A stretch of DNA of 64,000 nucleotides from positions 62,001-126,000 of the forward strand of contig CAYWLG010000007.1 in NCBI GenBank assembly GCA_964459385.1. The letters run 5' to 3'. The notes below the pieces were generated by a model that made no database searches, was not told where the DNA came from, and saw only the letters and a program-made list of their open reading frames with translations. Below, piece after piece: positions 24,930-33,934 of the stretch (position 1 is the first letter of the stretch; each line of letters starts with the position of its first letter). A program made the position numbers and the translations under genes. The DNA is from UBA6107 sp964459385 (lineage in GTDB: Bacteria; Chloroflexota; Anaerolineae; Anaerolineales; Anaerolineaceae).

Positions 24930-26513
24930 TCAGGCTTTGCGAACGCGGGTGCGAATTTGTTCGTGCATGTAAAGCTGCAAGTAGTGCAAGCCGCCTGCGT
25001 TCTTGCCGCTTGAGCCGGAACCTTTCCATCCGCCAAAGGGCTGGAAGCCAGGCCAAGCACCGGTTGTGGCGCCCTGACCACGATTGGCGTAGCAGACGCC
25101 GGCTTCGATCTTGTCGAAGTACCAGTCGGCCTCTTCAGGTGTGCCATAGAAGCCGGAAGTGAGTCCATAGGCGACGTCATTGGCCATCTTCATGGCTTCA
25201 TCGAGGCTGTTGACCTTGCCCACGGTGGTAATGGGCACGAACATCTCGTGCTGCCAGAGGCGATGGCCGTAGGGCAGTTCGGCAATGGTCGGGGCGCAGA
25301 AGTAGCCTTTGGCAAACTCGCCATCGGTAAGGATCTTGCCGCCGGTGAGCACTTTGCCGGATTCATGCAGTTCGGCGCAGAAATCTTGATAATCTTTGTA
25401 GGAACTCTTGTTGACAACCGGGCCGAGGGCAACACTGCGATCAGTGGGGTCGCCAATTTTCATTTTTTCAGTTAATTCCACTACACGGTGCACCAGGGCA
25501 TCATAGATGGGGGCTTCGGCGAAAACGCGAGAAGCGGCCGAACACTTTTGCCCCTGTAGCCCAAAGGCTGAGCGGACGATGCCTGTAGCGGCAGTTTCAA
25601 CATCGGCATGGCGTGAGACGATGACCGGGTTCTTGCCGCCCAATTCCAGAATGGTGGGGCGTACCCAATGGCCGCTGCCAAAATCGCGGTAAATCTTCAT
25701 ACCTACATCGAAGGAGCCGGTGAAGGTCACGCCATCTACATCGGGGCTGTCTACCAGGGTTTGTCCAACCGAAGAGCCGGGGCCGGTGACGTAGTTGAAG
25801 ACGCCTGCAGGAACGCCGGCATCGCGCAGGCATTCGCAGATCATGCGGGTGGTCCAGGGGGTGTCAGAAGCCGGTTTCATCACAACGGTGTTGCCAGAAA
25901 CCAACGCAGAGGCGGCCGGTCCACCGGTGAGGGCGGCCGGGAAGTTGAAGGGGCTGATAACGAGCCAGACGCCATAGGGGCGCAGCACTGATTCGTTGGT
26001 GCTCTCGTATCCTACCAGGGGATCTTTTCCCATTTGTGCAACGAAGCCATCGTTGGCTTCCATGCGGCTGCAGGCGTATCTGAAAAGGTCGGCGGTTTCG
26101 GCAACGTCGCCCAGGGCTTCCATGCGATTCTTGCCGACTTCCAGCGCCACGACAGCACCCATATCATAGATGCGTTCATCCATCAGAGCGGCTGCTTTGC
26201 GGATGAGAGCGACGCGCTCTTGCCATTTCATGTGGCTCCACATGGGGAAAGCCTTGCGAGCGGCAGCGATGGCGGCATTGGCATCATCGGCGGTTCCTTT
26301 TTGGAAGAGACCGATCACTACATCTGTGTTGGCCGGGAAACGGTCTTCGATCTTTTCTTTGGCTAAGACCTCTTTCCCATCGATGAACATTGCGTATTCC
26401 TGACCATAATTCGCCTTGATCTTGGCAAGGGCTTCATCGAAACGGGTATGAAGCTCTTCAGGCGGGTTGTACATGGTTGCATACGTCAATTTGAAGTTAC
26501 TTTCAGGTGACAT
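24930..26513 (-). CDS. aldehyde dehydrogenase, delta-1-pyrroline-5-carboxylate dehydrogenase-like
   Basis: A 527-residue NAD(P)-dependent aldehyde dehydrogenase. The catalytic Cys is in GLQGQKCSAASR, the general base Glu in LELGGKNP, the NAD-binding motif around TFTGSFDVG, and the C-terminal motif PFGGWKGSGSSGKNAGG. Length and the long N-terminal extension resemble P5C (glutamate semialdehyde) dehydrogenases; a succinate semialdehyde or benzaldehyde-type substrate cannot be excluded. Strong AGGAGGA ribosome site. First gene of the operon under the 26565-26593 promoter, followed by CoA-transferase and 2-hydroxyacid dehydrogenase genes. Confidence 0.88.
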   Translation of the reverse strand: MSPESNFKLTYATMYNPPEELHTRFDEALAKIKANYGQEYAMFIDGKEVLAKEKIEDRFPANTDVVIGLFQKGTADDANAAIAAARKAFPMWSHMKWQERVALIRKAAALMDERIYDMGAVVALEVGKNRMEALGDVAETADLFRYACSRMEANDGFVAQMGKDPLVGYESTNESVLRPYGVWLVISPFNFPAALTGGPAASALVSGNTVVMKPASDTPWTTRMICECLRDAGVPAGVFNYVTGPGSSVGQTLVDSPDVDGVTFTGSFDVGMKIYRDFGSGHWVRPTILELGGKNPVIVSRHADVETAATGIVRSAFGLQGQKCSAASRVFAEAPIYDALVHRVVELTEKMKIGDPTDRSVALGPVVNKSSYKDYQDFCAELHESGKVLTGGKILTDGEFAKGYFCAPTIAELPYGHRLWQHEMFVPITTVGKVNSLDEAMKMANDVAYGLTSGFYGTPEEADWYFDKIEAGVCYANRGQGATTGAWPGFQPFGGWKGSGSSGKNAGGLHYLQLYMHEQIRTRVRKA

Positions 26514-26564
26514 GCGGGAATTTCCTCCTGGTACTGAATGGTTTTCGAACCAAAAGACTTCATT

Positions 26565-26593
26565 AGTATAGCTCAGGTGAGTAGGGACGTCAA
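26565..26593 (-). promoter_or_regulatory. sigma70-type promoter of the ALDH/CoA-transferase operon
   Basis: Reading minus: TTGACG (26588-26593), an exact 17-nt spacer, then TATACT (26565-26570). This is the best promoter in the window and lies about 50 bp before the aldehyde dehydrogenase ATG. Confidence 0.75.
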
Positions 26594-26620
26594 AATAACA
26601 ACCTTCCTCACTTTGTCATG

Positions 26621-27559
26621 TCATTCGATTCTGGCTAAATGATCGGCAAGATCAATAAAATCCTGCAGGAACCATAATTTGCCGCTATGGATGGGGTACT
26701 CCCCATGCAATGCCTGTTTCCAGCGGGCAGGGATGCCTTCCAGTCCGTACACGGCACCGGCAATGGCTCCGGTCACGCAGCCGGCCGTATCGGCATCGTT
26801 GCCCAGGTTCACCACACGCACCAAAGCCTCTTCAAAAGAACGGGTGGTGGTAACGGCCCAAAGGGCGCTTTCGATGGTGTGCCTCACCCAACCGGAGTTT
26901 TTGAGGTCGTGGCGCAGACGCATGGGTGCCAGTTGGATGGCAACGAGAAATTCGGGGTCGAAATCGATCTGGCGGGTGGCCTGCGCGATTGCCTCGCGGA
27001 TGAGCGTTTCGGCCGGGGCATTGCCCATTTGCAGGATCTGGTAGAGGATTAAATTGAGTAGTAAAGCGCCATTGGTGCTGTCGGCGTGGGTGTGAGTGAC
27101 CTCCCCCTGCAGGCGAGTCTCGGCCACCAACAGCCCCTGGTTGCGATAGCGGGCGATGGCGATCGGCCAGGCGCGCATCACGCTGCCGTTGCCGGCAGAA
27201 TCGGGTTCGGCTGCCTGCACCTGTTGGGCAGCATCACTGATGGGCACACCTTTTGCGATCAATTGTAGTACCCGGGCGGTGTGAATGCCCACATCCGAGG
27301 GGCGGCTCTGATACCAGCCGCTAAAACGGGCCGCCACATCGCGGGCGTTGAGCGGAGAAGCAACCAGCAAGCTTTCTGCCAAGGCCAGCGCCATTTCGGT
27401 ATCGTCGGTAAAAGTGCCTTCAGGCAAAGGGCCAGCGATCATTTCAGTGACGAGATCAAACTCGGAGCGTGGCGGGCGAAACTCCAGCGGCATGCCCAGC
27501 GCGTCGCCCACAGCAGCGCCTACGGCGATTCCTCTTAAGCGGCTTTGCAGATCAGACAT
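26621..27559 (-). CDS. ADP-ribosylglycohydrolase family protein
   Basis: A 312-residue DraG/ARH-type hydrolase that removes ADP-ribose from proteins, DNA or small molecules. The Mg-binding motifs are both present: the N-terminal TDDTEMAL (about residues 51-58) and the C-terminal GNDADTAGCVTGAIAGA (about 250-266). Length is typical. No ADP-ribosyltransferase (DraT-like or toxin) is adjacent, so its partner is unknown. The start at 27559 has no Shine-Dalgarno; a CATAAT box 6 nt upstream suggests a leaderless transcript. Confidence 0.9.
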   Translation of the reverse strand: MSDLQSRLRGIAVGAAVGDALGMPLEFRPPRSEFDLVTEMIAGPLPEGTFTDDTEMALALAESLLVASPLNARDVAARFSGWYQSRPSDVGIHTARVLQLIAKGVPISDAAQQVQAAEPDSAGNGSVMRAWPIAIARYRNQGLLVAETRLQGEVTHTHADSTNGALLLNLILYQILQMGNAPAETLIREAIAQATRQIDFDPEFLVAIQLAPMRLRHDLKNSGWVRHTIESALWAVTTTRSFEEALVRVVNLGNDADTAGCVTGAIAGAVYGLEGIPARWKQALHGEYPIHSGKLWFLQDFIDLADHLARIE

Positions 27560-27565
27560 GGCTTT

Positions 27566-27571
27566 ATTATG
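27566..27571 (-). promoter_or_regulatory. -10-like box of a leaderless promoter
   Basis: Reading minus, CATAAT is followed by 6 nt and the ATG at 27559. A weaker match than the other leaderless promoters in the window. Confidence 0.35.
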
Positions 27572-27659
27572 CCTGAGACTGAGAAATTCGAGAAGGCTCT
27601 TGCCTGCAATGATGATTTGATTTCAGTAAAAAATCAATTTAAGATATGATTAAAGGATC

Positions 27660-29093
27660 ATGTTGAAAAAATTTGCACGGGATGGCAGCCTCATTTATTT
27701 GGGAATCATTTTGATGATCGCCCTGTGTATCGCGTTTTTGCTGCCGGTAACCCCAGAAGATTACTGGTGGTATCTGCGTGTTGGCAAAGAAACGCTGGCA
27801 AATGGAAGTATTGCAGCGGTGGATACCTTCACCTGGACTGCGGCCGGCCAGCCCGTTTTTTACCACTCCTGGGGTTCAGCCGTGCTCTTCTGGCTGATTT
27901 ATCGCCTGAGGGAGCTGACCCTGACCGGGCTCTTGCGCGGACTGGTGATCGGCGTCACATTTTCACTTTTGTGGTTTACAGCACGCCGCATGGGCGCCGG
28001 CAAGTGGAGCGCCAGCCTGGCGCTGCTGGCAGCGGTGCTGACCGCCAGCAATAATTGGGCGGTACGGCCGCAGTTGCTGGTCTACCCGCTGTTTGCTCTC
28101 TCTTTATACATTCTTTACCGCTGGCAGGCAGGCGAACGAAAGATCGTTTTCTGGCTGCCGCTGATCGCCTTATTGTGGGGAAATTTGCATGCATCATTCA
28201 TCTTGCTGTTTGCCCTGATGCTGGCTGCCTTGCTCTTTGGGCAAGGGGAGCGGCGCAGCCTGGCCATTGCCTTGTTGGGAGTGATTGCGGCCATATTTGT
28301 GAACCCGCGCGGCGCAGAAAGCTGGCGCTATATCTACGACATGCTGGCTTCCTCCGCCAATATGCAGTTCTCGGCCGAATGGGGGCCGCCGGTTAACCAG
28401 GGTTGGCAGATGAACCTCTTTTTTAGCTGGCTGCTCGTGTTTCCACTGCTGGCAGCTTTCTCGCAGCGAAAACTCAGCCGGCTTGAATGGGTTTGGTTTC
28501 TGGGGTTTGGCTTTCTGGCGCTGTGGGGCACGCGTTATGGGGTCTGGTTCGTGATGTTACTGGCCGTTTTGAGCGCACGTCTCTTGAGCGGCTGGGAAGT
28601 GCGTTGGGCGAAGGAACCCCAAAAGGGCAGTTTGCTGCTCAACTGGCTGATGCCCGTGATGTTCGTGATCCTTCCATTGGCCTTGCTGCCGGGCATTCGT
28701 CAAACCTGGTGGGCTGATGCCCCGGCTAACACGAAAAACACCCCAATCGAAGCGGTACAGTGGTTGCGCCAGCACCCAGAGTTGGAAGGCCCGCTCTGGA
28801 CGGAGATGGGCTTTGCCAGCTACGTTGAATTTGCCCTGCCCGAACGCCCCGTCTGGATCGACACGCGCGTGCAACTCTACCCGGTGCAGCAGTGGGAACA
28901 GTATCGTGAGATTACTTATGGATATGACGGGTGGGAGGAGAAACTTGCAGCCAGTGGGGCGAATTTGGTGATGATCTCAACTGCCAGCCAGCCGCGCCTG
29001 GTTGCATTGATGCAGAAAAGCGCCAACTGGTGTGAACTTTACCGTGATGAGACGGCGCTGATCTATTTACGCGGTGTTTGTCTGACGCACTGA
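27660..29093 (+). CDS. polytopic membrane protein, GT-C-like, unknown function
   Basis: A 477-residue protein with about 10-11 hydrophobic segments and a soluble C-terminal domain (from about residue 355). The first loop contains PEDYWWYLRVGKETL, an acidic-aromatic pattern at the place where GT-C glycosyltransferases carry their Asp-Glu motif; a later WGNLHASF and NPRGAES also recur in such proteins. A lipid-linked sugar transfer role is therefore possible, and the two GT4 genes lie convergently next to it. Not proven. Upstream AAAGGA is a close ribosome site. The 3' end overlaps the GT4 gene by 31 bp. Confidence 0.65.
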   Translation: MLKKFARDGSLIYLGIILMIALCIAFLLPVTPEDYWWYLRVGKETLANGSIAAVDTFTWTAAGQPVFYHSWGSAVLFWLIYRLRELTLTGLLRGLVIGVTFSLLWFTARRMGAGKWSASLALLAAVLTASNNWAVRPQLLVYPLFALSLYILYRWQAGERKIVFWLPLIALLWGNLHASFILLFALMLAALLFGQGERRSLAIALLGVIAAIFVNPRGAESWRYIYDMLASSANMQFSAEWGPPVNQGWQMNLFFSWLLVFPLLAAFSQRKLSRLEWVWFLGFGFLALWGTRYGVWFVMLLAVLSARLLSGWEVRWAKEPQKGSLLLNWLMPVMFVILPLALLPGIRQTWWADAPANTKNTPIEAVQWLRQHPELEGPLWTEMGFASYVEFALPERPVWIDTRVQLYPVQQWEQYREITYGYDGWEEKLAASGANLVMISTASQPRLVALMQKSANWCELYRDETALIYLRGVCLTH

Positions 29094-30253
29094 GCGTAGA
29101 ACTCGGCGATTTGAGATCGGGTGGAAGCCAAAGCGGCTTTCTGCTCGATCTTTTTTTTGTTCATCGTAGCAGCCGAGCTTCTTAGGTCACCCTCTTCAAT
29201 GCCTCTGCAGATGGCCTCTGCCAGGGCAGCGGGGTCGCCGGCCGGGACGAGCAGTCCGTTCTTTTCGGGTTCGATCCATTCACGGATGGAGGGCAGGTCG
29301 CCGCAAACAGGCAGGCAGCCCAGCGCCATCGCCTCTAGCAAAGTGTTGGGGGTGCCATCGTGACTGCTGACCGAAACAGAAACCAGTGAGCGGGCGGTTT
29401 CCTGCCACAATTCAGGCTGACTCAAATAGCCCAGCAGGCGTACGTTGGCGCCGATGCCCAGTTTTTCCACCCAGTCGAGCGCTTCTTTTTGCCCGGTCAT
29501 GGAGGAGCACACGAATTGGGTTTGGGGGTGCCGGGCCAGCACCAGTGGGATGGCTTTGAAAAAGGTGTCGGTTCGCACATAAGAGCGGATGCCGCGGGGG
29601 TTGATCACCTGCGGCGGCTCGGCAGGGTGGATGCCGCTTACGACTGCGCGCATTTCATCAAGGTCGAGGCCGCCGTTGCCGACCACCACCAGAGAGGGTT
29701 TGTGAGCCTCGAAGCCCCATTCAGCGGCGCGGGCCACATCAATGGCCGTATCTGAGAGCAGCCCATCCGCGCGCTGCAGGGTTTGGAGGGTGAGGCGGTG
29801 CATGATTGGGCTGGCCGGGGCGTGCAGGGTGAGATCGTTGCCCCAGGTGGAGATGAGTAAGGGAATGCCTTTCGGGGTCACGCTGGCCAGCATGCCTTCA
29901 TAAGGAATGCGCAGGGCATGCACCAGATCAGGCTGGAGCTTAGCGAGAATCGCCAGTAGTTGTTTTTGATAGCGTCGCAGGGTAAAAGGGCCGAGCCAAT
30001 CGCGCAGTCTGGCCAGCAGAGGGCGCAGGGCAGAGACCAATTTTTTGTTGGATGGGTTACTCTTCTCTGAACCCGCCTGACTGCCTGAGCGGCGTGCGAA
30101 GGCCACCGGCAGCACGGCCACCAGCTCTGCACCCATTGGCGGCGGGCACGGATAAGTTGAGATCAGGCTGAGACGATGCCCCAGCGGGGCGATGGCATGG
30201 ATCCAGCGCTGGGTGATGGGGCTGCGTCCGTCGGCAATCAAGAGAATGTGCAT
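29063..30253 (-). CDS. glycosyltransferase family 4
   Basis: A 396-residue GT-B fold glycosyltransferase. The C-terminal GT4 signature is visible: SVSVSSHDGTPNTLLEAMALGCLPVCGDLPSIREWIEPEKNGLLV around residues 295-340, with the E-x7-E type pattern for nucleotide-sugar binding. The N-terminal half starts ILLIADGRSPITQRWI. It probably transfers a sugar to a lipid or glycan acceptor at the cytoplasmic face. It is the last gene of the sbcD, CNNM, sbcC, GT4, GT4 run and lies 25 bp after the previous GT4. Substrate unknown. Confidence 0.87.
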   Translation of the reverse strand: MHILLIADGRSPITQRWIHAIAPLGHRLSLISTYPCPPPMGAELVAVLPVAFARRSGSQAGSEKSNPSNKKLVSALRPLLARLRDWLGPFTLRRYQKQLLAILAKLQPDLVHALRIPYEGMLASVTPKGIPLLISTWGNDLTLHAPASPIMHRLTLQTLQRADGLLSDTAIDVARAAEWGFEAHKPSLVVVGNGGLDLDEMRAVVSGIHPAEPPQVINPRGIRSYVRTDTFFKAIPLVLARHPQTQFVCSSMTGQKEALDWVEKLGIGANVRLLGYLSQPELWQETARSLVSVSVSSHDGTPNTLLEAMALGCLPVCGDLPSIREWIEPEKNGLLVPAGDPAALAEAICRGIEEGDLRSSAATMNKKKIEQKAALASTRSQIAEFYAQCVRQTPRK

Positions 30254-30278
30254 GCTTTGATTTCTCGATTAACTTTAT

Positions 30279-31370
30279 TTACAGCACTGAACGAATGGCG
30301 GTCACAAACGAGGCTACCATCTGCTCGATGTTGACCTCTTCGGATACGATACGATGAGAGGCTTCACCCATCTTGCGCAGGCGCGGCAGATCTTGCAAGG
30401 CCTCACAAATGGCCAGCGCCAGCCGTTCAGGGGTCATTTCATTCAGGATCCAGCCGTTTTCGGGGCGCACCAGTTCAGACTGGGTGCCATCGGCTTCACC
30501 GACGAGCACCGGCAGGGATTGGGCCATGGCTTGTTGGATCGCCAAACCGCCCGTGCCCGGCAGTACGAATAGATCTGCTGCCGCATAGAAGGGATCCAAC
30601 TCGGCGCCGTGATGGGCGCCCTGAAACTCTGTGGCAGGGTAAACTGCCGCGGCCAGGGCTTCGAGTTCCTCGCGCGCCGGGCCATCCCCGACCAGCACCA
30701 GGCGCGGACGCTGCGTTTCGGGCATGAGCGCACAGGCACGAATAAGCACGTCCAGGCGTTTACGCACCTGTAAACGGCCTACGTAGAGCAAAACTGGCTT
30801 GCCGTCTTTAAATGTTGGCGGGCGCTGCAGAGGTGGTTGGCTGGGTTTGAGGGCGACCGCATTCGCCGCCACGAACACACGTTCAGCCGGGATGCCCAGC
30901 ATTCTATACTGCTCGGCGCCGGTCTGTGAATAAGCGATGATGGCGTCAAGTGAATGCAGAAAGCGGCGCCGCAAAGCAGCTTCCAGACCCGAAGACTGGC
31001 CGGCACCCAACCCCCAACCGATGACGGGACGGTGTTTGCTGTGCATCCAGCGGATGGCGTGAGGAGTGCTCAAATAGCGCGGGTTGGCCTCAACGATAAG
31101 GGCTTCAGGCTGCCATTGGTTCAGCCAGTCTAAAAAATTGGTCTGTACACAGGTGTAAAAGCCACCCGTGCCCAGATGTAAATTATTGGCATTAACGAAG
31201 CCGGCGCAGCCCAAATTGGATTCGGTTTTGATCGATTCGATCCGGCGTGGTTGGCCGGCAAAGACGCTCAATCCGCGCGTGGCGGCGCAGGCCAGGGTTT
31301 CGATAAAGGGCACCCGGTATTCGGGTAGGACTCGCTGCTGCAATCCCAGACGTACGTCTAATTCATTCAT
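30279..31370 (-). CDS. glycosyltransferase family 4
   Basis: A 363-residue GT-B glycosyltransferase. It has LLYVGRLQVRKRLDVLIRA (about residues 180-198), LVLVGDGPAREELE and the C-terminal ADLFVLPGTGGLAIQQAMAQSLPVLVGEADGT region of GT4 enzymes. The early part has VEANPRYLSTPHAIRW. Its start overlaps the stop of sbcC by 4 bp, so it is translationally coupled to a DNA-repair gene, an odd pairing. Acceptor and donor are unknown. It lacks a signal peptide and likely acts in the cytoplasm. Confidence 0.87.
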   Translation of the reverse strand: MNELDVRLGLQQRVLPEYRVPFIETLACAATRGLSVFAGQPRRIESIKTESNLGCAGFVNANNLHLGTGGFYTCVQTNFLDWLNQWQPEALIVEANPRYLSTPHAIRWMHSKHRPVIGWGLGAGQSSGLEAALRRRFLHSLDAIIAYSQTGAEQYRMLGIPAERVFVAANAVALKPSQPPLQRPPTFKDGKPVLLYVGRLQVRKRLDVLIRACALMPETQRPRLVLVGDGPAREELEALAAAVYPATEFQGAHHGAELDPFYAAADLFVLPGTGGLAIQQAMAQSLPVLVGEADGTQSELVRPENGWILNEMTPERLALAICEALQDLPRLRKMGEASHRIVSEEVNIEQMVASFVTAIRSVL

Positions 31371-33931
31371 TCGGCCAATACCTTTACTGTTGAACCGTGC
31401 TCGCCCTTCACCACTTCAATGCGGGCAGGGAAGGCGTCTTTCAGGCTTTCGAGATGGGTGATGACCAGCACTTTGGCAAAATCACTGCGTGAGACGTTGA
31501 TGGTCTCGATCAACTGCTGAATGCCATCCGCATCCTGGCTGCCAAACCCCTCGTCAATGACCAGGGTTTGCAGGCGGGCACCGGCACGATGGGCCAGCAC
31601 GCGGCTGAGCGCCAGACGGATGGCAAAATTGACGCGAAAAGCCTCTCCGCCTGAGAAAAGCTCATAATCGCGCTCGCCCTGCGAATCGCGGATGAGAATA
31701 TCCAGAGTTTCTTTGCGGTCTTCGCGTTTCTTGTCTTTGAATTCACGTTGGGTCTCGAAACGCACGGCCATGTTGCCGTTGGAAAGGCGGTCGAGGATCT
31801 CGTTGGCGTTGTTTTCGATCTCGGGCAGGGCCTGTTCGATGAGCAAGGCCGGGATGCCATCTTTGCCGAAGGCTTTTTCCAGCAGTTTCAACTGAGCGAT
31901 CTGCTTCAAAGTGAGTTCTTTAAGCCCCGTCTGCTCGGCCTTCTTCTTGCGCTGTTGATCGAGCACCTTGACCTCATTGCGTGCCTGTGCCAGTTGATCG
32001 CGCAGGCGGTTGACGGCTTCTTGCAAATCGTAATATTCCTTGGTTGCCTGGGTCAGATCGGGCAGGGATGCTTTCTTTTCGTTGAGCTTGGCCTGGGCTT
32101 CAGTAAATTCTTTTTGCACCCCGCGCAGGTGGTCTTCTCTCTGTGCAATCGATTGATTCATCTCATCAATTTCGCGCTCAAGCGGCAGCAAAGCCGAACG
32201 GGCTTTTTCGAGGGCCAGCCAATCTTCCTGGCTGGTGCGGCCCTGTTGTTCAGCCTTTTTTACAGTTTCGTGGGCGGCAGCATCATAGCCCAATTCTTTG
32301 AGTTGTGCATCCAGTTCGGCTAGCTTTTTGCGTGCGTCGGGGGCAAAATCATTCTTTTCCAGTTGACCCTGTAATTCCGAGAGACGAGGCTGGCCCTTCT
32401 TTTGCCAATCAGTCATAATTTGCTCATAATTGGCAATTTCTTTGCTTTGCACGGCCAGCGCTTTTTGCCGCTCGGCCAACGGCTTTTCGGCACCGCTAAG
32501 TTCAGCGATCTGCGCTTCCAGTTCAGTGTAGCGATTGACAAAGCCTTTCAGGATATCGGTGTTCTTCTGATACCCTGCGCGTTTTACCTGCACTTCCCCA
32601 CGCAGATCAGCGATCATGTTTTCACGTTCAGCATCCGATAAAGGTTTGCCGCAAACGGGGCAAAGCGGCGTTTTGATCTGGATGAGCTGGTCAATGCGTT
32701 CGTTCAGCTCTTTGCCCTCGGCAGCCAGTTTTTCATTCTCAGCACGGGCCTGACCGCGTTCATCGGCCAGGGCGCGCAAGTCCTGCTCTAGAACAGGCCG
32801 TTGGGCGACCCTTTCGCTGAGTTCGCTCACCTCGTGCTTTAACGCTTCAGTCTGTCCTTTTAGCAAGGGCAGTGCTTTTTCGATCTGGGCCACTGAATCG
32901 GCAGTAGCTTGCAGATTTTTGATCTCAGTTTCCAGGCGCGCCTGCTGGCTGGCGATCTCTTGCAGCAGGGGATGGCGCTGTTGATCGAATTTCTGAAAAT
33001 TGGCTGCCAGGGCTTCCCAGCTTTCCAGTTCTTTCTGCGCTGCTTTCCATGCATTTAGGGCTATCTTGATCTCTTTTTCACGGGCCAACTGATGCTGCAA
33101 TTGCTCGCGTTCTTGCTGGCGGGCCAGCAAAAGCGAGTTCTGTCGTTCCAGTTCGGCTTGCAGGCGGTTAAGTTCCCCCTCCTGCTTTTCAAGCTGGCGT
33201 TCTTCGTTCTTTAATCCATCCTGTAATAGACGCTGCTGATCGAGCACCTGTTTGCGCGTTTCAAAGAGTTCGTTTTGCTGCGTATACTCTTTCTCCGCTT
33301 CGGCCAGACGCTGTTTGCGTGTGTCTTCCTGATCCAGTTCGGCGTCAATCTCCTCAATACGGGCTTCGATCAGGCTGAGGCTCTTTTCACGTTCGTTGCG
33401 GCGGCGCGCGGTTTCTTCTTTGTACTCATCCCAAATATCGAGCCCCAAAATGCTGCCCAGAATGCGTTTGCGGTCGGAGGGCTTCTGGGTGGCAAATTGA
33501 TCGGCCTTGCCCTGCAAAAAGAAAGAGGCGTTGGTAAAAGTCTCATAATCGAGGCGCAGGGTTTTGCGGATCAATTCTTCGGTGGCTTTCATGGTGGCGC
33601 CGGTAAGCACTCTGAATTCCCCGTTTTCGTCCAGAATGGCGAATTCGAGCTGGGCGGTCTTGCCTTTGGGTTTGATGCGCGTGGCCCGGTAACGGTTGCC
33701 TTCATAATCGAAGGTCAGAAGCACTTCAGCGGCATCGGCGTGATGATTGATGATCGAATCATCGCGTTTGCGCGCTTCACCAAACAGCACCCAGGTAATG
33801 GCATCCAGCAGGGAAGATTTGCCCGCCCCATTTTGACCTGAAATGCAGGCCACATCAAAGGCGTCGAAATCCACATCAATGGGGTCGAGATAAGAAAGAA
33901 AACCGCTCAGGTGCAGACGGACGGGAATCAC
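31367..33931 (-). CDS. sbcC: nuclease SbcCD subunit C (SMC-like ATPase)
   Basis: An 854-residue ABC-type ATPase. Walker A GQNGAGKSSLLDAI is near residue 35, followed by long coiled coils (about 165-420 and 450-680) that flank the zinc hook CPVCGKPL near residue 428. The ABC signature region and Walker B (LVIDEGFGSQD) are near the C-terminus. With SbcD it forms the Mre11-Rad50-like nuclease that opens hairpins and processes broken ends. It overlaps the downstream GT4 by 4 bp. The unusual feature is that a CNNM/CBS gene sits between sbcD and sbcC. Confidence 0.95.
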   Translation of the reverse strand: MIPVRLHLSGFLSYLDPIDVDFDAFDVACISGQNGAGKSSLLDAITWVLFGEARKRDDSIINHHADAAEVLLTFDYEGNRYRATRIKPKGKTAQLEFAILDENGEFRVLTGATMKATEELIRKTLRLDYETFTNASFFLQGKADQFATQKPSDRKRILGSILGLDIWDEYKEETARRRNEREKSLSLIEARIEEIDAELDQEDTRKQRLAEAEKEYTQQNELFETRKQVLDQQRLLQDGLKNEERQLEKQEGELNRLQAELERQNSLLLARQQEREQLQHQLAREKEIKIALNAWKAAQKELESWEALAANFQKFDQQRHPLLQEIASQQARLETEIKNLQATADSVAQIEKALPLLKGQTEALKHEVSELSERVAQRPVLEQDLRALADERGQARAENEKLAAEGKELNERIDQLIQIKTPLCPVCGKPLSDAERENMIADLRGEVQVKRAGYQKNTDILKGFVNRYTELEAQIAELSGAEKPLAERQKALAVQSKEIANYEQIMTDWQKKGQPRLSELQGQLEKNDFAPDARKKLAELDAQLKELGYDAAAHETVKKAEQQGRTSQEDWLALEKARSALLPLEREIDEMNQSIAQREDHLRGVQKEFTEAQAKLNEKKASLPDLTQATKEYYDLQEAVNRLRDQLAQARNEVKVLDQQRKKKAEQTGLKELTLKQIAQLKLLEKAFGKDGIPALLIEQALPEIENNANEILDRLSNGNMAVRFETQREFKDKKREDRKETLDILIRDSQGERDYELFSGGEAFRVNFAIRLALSRVLAHRAGARLQTLVIDEGFGSQDADGIQQLIETINVSRSDFAKVLVITHLESLKDAFPARIEVVKGEHGSTVKVLAE

Positions 33932-33934
33932 TGC

